Source: Planctomycetaceae bacterium
GTDB taxonomy: Bacteria; Planctomycetota; Planctomycetia; Planctomycetales; Planctomycetaceae
DNA length: 10,801 bases
Assembly (NCBI GenBank): GCA_041398825.1
Contig: JAWKTX010000029.1
Span: 1-10,801, forward strand
Reading direction: 5' to 3'
Below are positions 8,401 through 10,801 of this stretch, in pieces (the first letter of the stretch is position 1; each line of letters opens with the position of its first letter). The position numbers were made by a program, and so were the translations under genes. Under the pieces are notes generated by a model that saw only the letters and a program-made list of their open reading frames with translations, was not told the DNA's origin and searched no databases.

Positions 8401-8570
8401 TTTATCAGGAGCAACTTGGCTACTTTCGTGAGGACTCCTCGCGGTCCGACGAGTTCTTGAAGGTCGGTGAACGAACCCCTGAGGATTCGGCAGATCGTTC
8501 GGATCTGGCCGCGACAAGTATCGTTGTGCAAACGCTGTTTGCATACGACGAAACAATTATGCTCAGATGA
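5466..8570 (+). CDS. Planctomycete PSCyt1-DUF1549-LamG-DUF1553 protein (exported cytochrome-c domain protein)
   Basis: This protein has 1034 residues. A signal peptide (hydrophobic core about 7-17, cut near STA-DE) leads into a small cytochrome-c-like domain (about 24-115) with haem motif C38-F-A-C41-H42 and likely axial M90 in LIMPP. DUF1549 follows (about 150-360; WLRRVTLDLTGLPP, MANMWMDVARYAD), including a second CxxCH at 332-336 leading into DHKFDPI, a conserved feature of this family. Residues about 430-625 resemble a LamG/concanavalin-type domain (SLWVRP, WSHLAVTHDG, FVNGL), framed by helical stretches. DUF1553 (about 725-1030) has HPLTSRVIVNRMWHLFFGRG, RLSAEQLRDSI and TTTPLQALVFLND. 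The length is normal and it is uninterrupted. Biochemical function is unproven; periplasmic redox or glycan-related roles have been suggested for such proteins. It probably forms an operon with the DUF1501 gene downstream. No Shine-Dalgarno sequence is visible. Confidence 0.95.
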   Translation: MSKYSTITFCLLAVVVCDSTADEISFNRDIRPILSQYCFACHGPDQNHREADLRLDNRQAAVEHGAIVPGRVEQSSLIERIFSTDGDLIMPPAESGKTLSSQQKQLLSDWIQQGAEYQKHWSFEPVPDVVPLPDPSAWADASFGDAQKWIRNGIDFFVAAQHHRKGVRPNPEVDRATWLRRVTLDLTGLPPSLEELDGFLSDPSDDAYESVVDRLLSSPAYGERMANMWMDVARYADTFGYQSDVEMDVWPWRDWVIEAFNSNMPYDQFLTEQIAGDLLPNATQNQRLATTFNRLHRQTNEGGSVPEEFRLTGIADRTTTAGTAFLGLTLECCRCHDHKFDPISQREFYQLSAYFSDIDEFGLYAHFTRGRPTPAMLLYAEDERASHLATLQEIETAKERYETALLSARQKVEQQPDALLKQLPPVPDPAFHAPLEGTEDGVSGKATLCDGDQQIACPDAPVFGRTSPFTYSLWVRPAVQQPRMLVLHQSVAAEDSAFRGIQLTLDDGFPEFSMIHFWPGNAVRVQSRTSVLVNQWSHLAVTHDGSGTASGIRIFVNGLATDVDVERDKLTLDVRHRKEWGDPSVGSDKLSLGARFRDVGFRDGGLDELNVYDHQLSSAQVMAVYCSVRKDSVPAGISVESAIEHHLLVADESVRNARTALQKARHEENEFVSGIRQIMVMQHSADATPTHMLTRGEYTAKGEAVDAGLPQATGTLSVVGEGRLQLANWMTHPNHPLTSRVIVNRMWHLFFGRGIVVTLEDFGSQGTPPSHPELLDYLSRDLIEHDWDLKSLCRKIVLSATYRQSSVSADAAAFAKDPDNIWLSRGPRHRLSAEQLRDSILAASGLLVRTIGGPSVMPYQPEGLWKQAGTGKTYHQSKGEGLYRRSLYTFWRRTAPPPSMLTFDATSRESCTARRELTTTPLQALVFLNDPQYVEAARVLAEKLILSHRDDQNARWNELFRRLLCRLPTDQERSVIDSLYQEQLGYFREDSSRSDEFLKVGERTPEDSADRSDLAATSIVVQTLFAYDETIMLR

Positions 8571-8616
8571 GCGGGCCTCGCGTCACCCAACGACAGCGAT
8601 GCAGGGATTCAGCTGC

Positions 8617-8648
8617 GAAACGGCAACCAGAAGAAACGGCAACCAGAA
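8617..8648. repeat. Perfect tandem duplication, 2 x 16 bp, in the operon spacer
   Basis: The unit GAAACGGCAACCAGAA occurs twice head to tail (8617-8632 and 8633-8648), followed by GAAA, the start of a third unit. It lies 46 bases after the PSCyt1 stop and just before the upstream candidate start (8666) of the DUF1501 gene. Sixteen is not a multiple of three, which argues that this stretch is untranslated. It looks like a slippage duplication and could alter the leader of the DUF1501 message. Confidence 0.85.
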
Positions 8649-8770
8649 GAAAATAGAGAACACGCATGACAGATCGGATCGCGAACATGTTGATGACCTC
8701 AGAAATCAACACGTTGGACAGAGGCCGCAGCAGTCAGGAAACGGCGGTTATCACCGACTGCTCAAGGCAC

Positions 8771-8785
8771 GGAGTTGGCAACATG
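8771..8785 (+). promoter_or_regulatory. Ribosome binding site deciding the DUF1501 start
   Basis: GGAG at 8771-8774 lies eight bases before the ATG at 8783-8785, a normal Shine-Dalgarno spacing. The other in-frame start, ATG at 8666, is preceded only by AGAGAACACGC. The site therefore favours 8783, although planctomycete genes often lack such signals. Confidence 0.45.
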
Positions 8786-10213
8786 CATCGGCGTCATTGG
8801 TTGGGGCAGATTGGAATGGGGTTTGGCAGTATTGCCGCCATGGGTCTTTTGCAGCGTGAAGGATACGCCGCGAGTGAAGGCCTTTCGGACACGACCAGCC
8901 ACGGCGTGATTCATCCACTCCATCACCTGCCAAAAGCAAAACGCGTCATCTACTTGTTTCAGGCGGGAGGCCCGTCTCAACTGGAGACCTGGGATTACAA
9001 GCCTCTGCTGAATGAAAAGCAGGGGCAACCGCTTCCGGATTCTGTGCGAAACGGACAGAGGCTGACCGGAATGTCCGGTAATCAGGCCGTACTGCCACTC
9101 GCGGGATCGCTGTTCAAATTCGCTCAGCACGGTCAAAGTGGGACATGGGCCAGTGAATTGTTGCCCCATATGTCACAGCATGTGGATCGGATTGCAGTGA
9201 TCCGTTCGATGTATACAGAGGCTATTAATCACGATCCCGCAATTACGTTCCTTCAGACTGGCAATCAGATCTCAGGACGCCCCAGCATTGGATCATGGCT
9301 TCACTACGGTCTCGGCAGCGACAGTACAAACCTTCCTGCATTCGTTGTCCTGATCACGAAAGGAAAAGGTGGTCAGCCTTTGTATTCACGACTTTGGGGC
9401 TCCGGCTTCCTGCCCGCTCGATACCAGGGTGTGCAGTTCCGATCCGGCAGGGAACCTGTGCTATATTTGTCCAATCCGCCCGGTGTTTCCAGAGACAGTC
9501 GACGCAGCATGCTGGATCGCCTTCAACAACTGCATGCACTGGAGCAGGACCGACTCGGCGATCCGGAACTGCTAACCCGGATTGGTCAATACGAAATGGC
9601 TTATCGCATGCAGTCGAGCGTTCCGGAAGTCGCAAATCTTGCAGAAGAGCCTGAACATATTCTGAACATGTATGGCCCGGATGCCACCAAACCAGGCACC
9701 TTTGCCGCTAACTGCATTCTTGCACGCCGACTCGCTGAACGCGGCGTTCGATTTATTCAGCTGTATCATCAGGGCTGGGACCATCATGGCAATATTCCCG
9801 GCGGAATGAGGACGCAGTGCCGCGAAACGGATCAGCCGGCCGCTGCACTGCTGCAAGATCTGCTGCAACGAGGAATGCTGGATGACACTCTGGTGATTTG
9901 GGGAGGAGAATTTGGACGCACGAATTATTCCCAGGGGACATTGACGGCCACAAACTATGGACGGGACCATCATCCTCGCTGCTTTAGCATGTGGTTGGCT
10001 GGCGGAGGGATCAAAGGTGGTGTGACGTTCGGTGAAACGTGTGAATTTGGTTACAACGTGGTCTCGGATGGAGTTCATGTGCGAGACTTTCACGCTACGT
10101 TAATGCACCTGATGGGAATCGATCACCAGCGATTCACAGCCAGATTCCAGGGCCTCGACGCCCGGCTGACCGGAGTGGAGCCGTCGCGAATTGTGCACGA
10201 AATCCTCTCCTGA
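8783..10213 (+). CDS. DUF1501 family protein with Tat-type signal
   Basis: From the ATG at 8783 the product has 476 residues, a normal DUF1501 size. It opens with a twin-arginine-like signal (MHRRHWLGQIGMGFG) and then the family hallmark VIYLFQAGGPSQLETWDYKP (about 55-74). Later motifs are WDHHG (332-336), IWGGEFGRT (372-380), GRDHH (393-397) and a C-terminal VRDFHATLMHLMG. DUF1501 is structurally related to the sulfatase/alkaline phosphatase superfamily, and the conserved Asp/His/Glu motifs are plausible metal ligands. Hydrolysis of a sulfate or phosphate ester is a guess, and no enzyme activity is established for this type. It follows the PSCyt1 gene on the same strand, the standard planctomycete pairing, which suggests that the two products act together outside the cytoplasm. 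An in-frame ATG at 8666 would add 39 residues before the twin arginines. The 85-bp palindrome starts 25 bases after the stop. Confidence 0.93.
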   Translation: MHRRHWLGQIGMGFGSIAAMGLLQREGYAASEGLSDTTSHGVIHPLHHLPKAKRVIYLFQAGGPSQLETWDYKPLLNEKQGQPLPDSVRNGQRLTGMSGNQAVLPLAGSLFKFAQHGQSGTWASELLPHMSQHVDRIAVIRSMYTEAINHDPAITFLQTGNQISGRPSIGSWLHYGLGSDSTNLPAFVVLITKGKGGQPLYSRLWGSGFLPARYQGVQFRSGREPVLYLSNPPGVSRDSRRSMLDRLQQLHALEQDRLGDPELLTRIGQYEMAYRMQSSVPEVANLAEEPEHILNMYGPDATKPGTFAANCILARRLAERGVRFIQLYHQGWDHHGNIPGGMRTQCRETDQPAAALLQDLLQRGMLDDTLVIWGGEFGRTNYSQGTLTATNYGRDHHPRCFSMWLAGGGIKGGVTFGETCEFGYNVVSDGVHVRDFHATLMHLMGIDHQRFTARFQGLDARLTGVEPSRIVHEILS

Positions 10214-10237
10214 TGGACTGCCGGACATCAGCAGCCT

Positions 10238-10322
10238 GTTGAAAAACGGGACTGGATCGAGCAGGTGACCTGACAACACGATGGTTTCCAGTCGTCCTGC
10301 GTGCCGGTCCCGGTTTTTCAAC
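10238..10322 (-). repeat. 85-bp palindromic element, copy 2 (inverted relative to copy 1)
   Basis: The outer arms GTTGAAAAACGGGAC (10238-10252) and GTCCCGGTTTTTCAAC (10307-10322) pair over 15 bp with one bulge. The inner stem is GCAGG (10261-10265)/CCTGC (10296-10300), with an apical hairpin around CGATGG/CCAGTCG. Its reverse complement aligns to 917-1001 without gaps, with 19 differences in 85. It lies 25 bases after the DUF1501 stop. The 3' arm contains five Ts and the 5' arm five As, so it could work as a terminator in either direction. A small structured RNA or a REP/MITE-like repeat are alternatives. Confidence 0.78.
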
Positions 10323-10630
10323 GGACAGCCAAGTGAATCCCGGTCACGTCCGCATCTCGGGATGGCTTATTACTGTCACGCAATGTTTGAAGAAAACGGA
10401 TCAGCTTCGCCGCGGTGACTTCGATGGTTTTTTCGGGCGGCTGACGAGTCCATTGGGAGCATCGACTCAACCGGTGCGGAAACCAGCGTGCGTCTCCCTC
10501 GCTCAGGTGAACTGTGCTGACGGCATGTTGCATGCGCTGCAGCGACATCGCCCCACCCTTCTTGTACGAATTTGTACGAACTTTGTGTAGCCTCAATCAG
10601 CGACACCCGTAAGCCATGTGGGTATTGTGA
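10323..10630. other. Non-coding stretch after the 85-bp element
   Basis: I see no gene I can support here. Open frames of about 85-125 codons exist on both strands, but none has a recognisable motif, several begin at GTG or without a ribosome binding site, and two overlap the palindromic element. Minor structures are a 6-bp inverted repeat ATCCCG (10337-10342)/CGGGAT (10358-10363) and a direct repeat TTGTACGAA at 10562-10570 and 10572-10580 (10-base period). The latter could be a small regulator site upstream of whatever begins near the window edge. Confidence 0.5.
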
Positions 10631-10801
10631 TATGGTGGCACCTACTATGGAGAGCCCCGCCCTTTCGTTGGTTCTGTCGACCCGCTGGAGTTCGATTGTG
10701 AAGAATGGCCCGATGACGCTGCGATGTCTGAAGCGATTCGTCGATTTGCTGGCCGTCAATTCACAAATTCGATCGTGGTTGCGGCAATGTGCAATCGCCC
10801 C
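10631..10801 (+). CDS. Possible start of an unidentified gene or gene remnant (partial)
   Basis: After a TGA at 10628-10630 this frame stays open for 57 codons to the window edge and reads like protein, with acidic and mixed composition: YYGEPRPFVG, VDPLEFDCEEWPDDAAMSE, AIRRFAGRQF, then a hydrophobic SIVVAAM. The only ATG in frame is at 10724, with no ribosome binding site before it, so either translation starts there, a rarer start is used, or this is a fragment of a decayed gene. A second plus-strand frame from ATG 10632/10647 is also open but looks less protein-like. I do not recognise the family. Confidence 0.22.

Noticed and set aside
9572..10093. 173-codon minus-strand frame opposite the DUF1501 gene
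   Set aside because: The plus strand carries conserved DUF1501 motifs across exactly this stretch, and the antisense product has no recognisable domain.
10318..10596. 92-codon minus-strand frame downstream of the DUF1501 gene
   Set aside because: A part looks protein-like (PPEKTIEVTAAKLIRFLQ), but the frame ends inside the palindromic element, overlaps another open frame and matches no family I know. It may be a decayed remnant at most.

Overview
The window looks like chromosomal DNA of a planctomycete (Planctomycetota). The main evidence is the adjacent pair at 5466-10213: a cytochrome-c/DUF1549/LamG/DUF1553 protein followed by a Tat-type DUF1501 protein. This pairing is expanded and typical in Planctomycetota and some Verrucomicrobiota. 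Weak or absent Shine-Dalgarno sequences and many secreted proteins fit that assignment. I cannot name the genus from sequence alone.

Layout. (a) 1-862, plus strand: the tail of a membrane protein whose stop codon overlaps the start of a short-chain dehydrogenase/reductase (SDR). (b) 863-1145: a short gap between convergent genes that holds copy 1 of an 85-bp palindromic element. (c) 1146-5100, minus strand: a probable two-gene operon. Its first gene is a secreted BNR-4 beta-propeller protein. Its second, about 16 nt downstream, is a secreted fusion of a class-C-beta-lactamase-like serine hydrolase with a VanX-type D-Ala-D-Ala dipeptidase. (d) 5101-5465: a divergent control region with a TATAAT box and an inverted repeat. 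(e) 5466-10213, plus strand: the PSCyt1/DUF1549/DUF1553 gene and the DUF1501 gene, separated by a spacer with a 16-bp tandem repeat. (f) 10214-10801: non-coding DNA with copy 2 of the 85-bp element in inverted orientation, then possibly the edge of another reading frame.

How the genes may work together. The four large genes all encode probably exported proteins: one predicted polysaccharide-binding or -cleaving propeller, one cell-wall-type DD-peptidase/dipeptidase fusion, and the PSCyt1/DUF1501 pair of unproven function. The divergent arrangement around a shared control region suggests coordinated expression, perhaps for use of polymeric material or envelope remodelling. That is inference.

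The most unusual observations are: (1) two 85-bp structured elements about 9.3 kb apart, in opposite orientations, aligning without gaps at 66/85 positions and with pairing-preserving changes; (2) the beta-lactamase-fold/VanX fusion with both active sites intact; (3) histidine, tyrosine and arginine positions in the BNR-4 protein spaced much like the catalytic residues of PL25-type ulvan lyases. I see no tRNA, rRNA, CRISPR array, transposase or phage gene.
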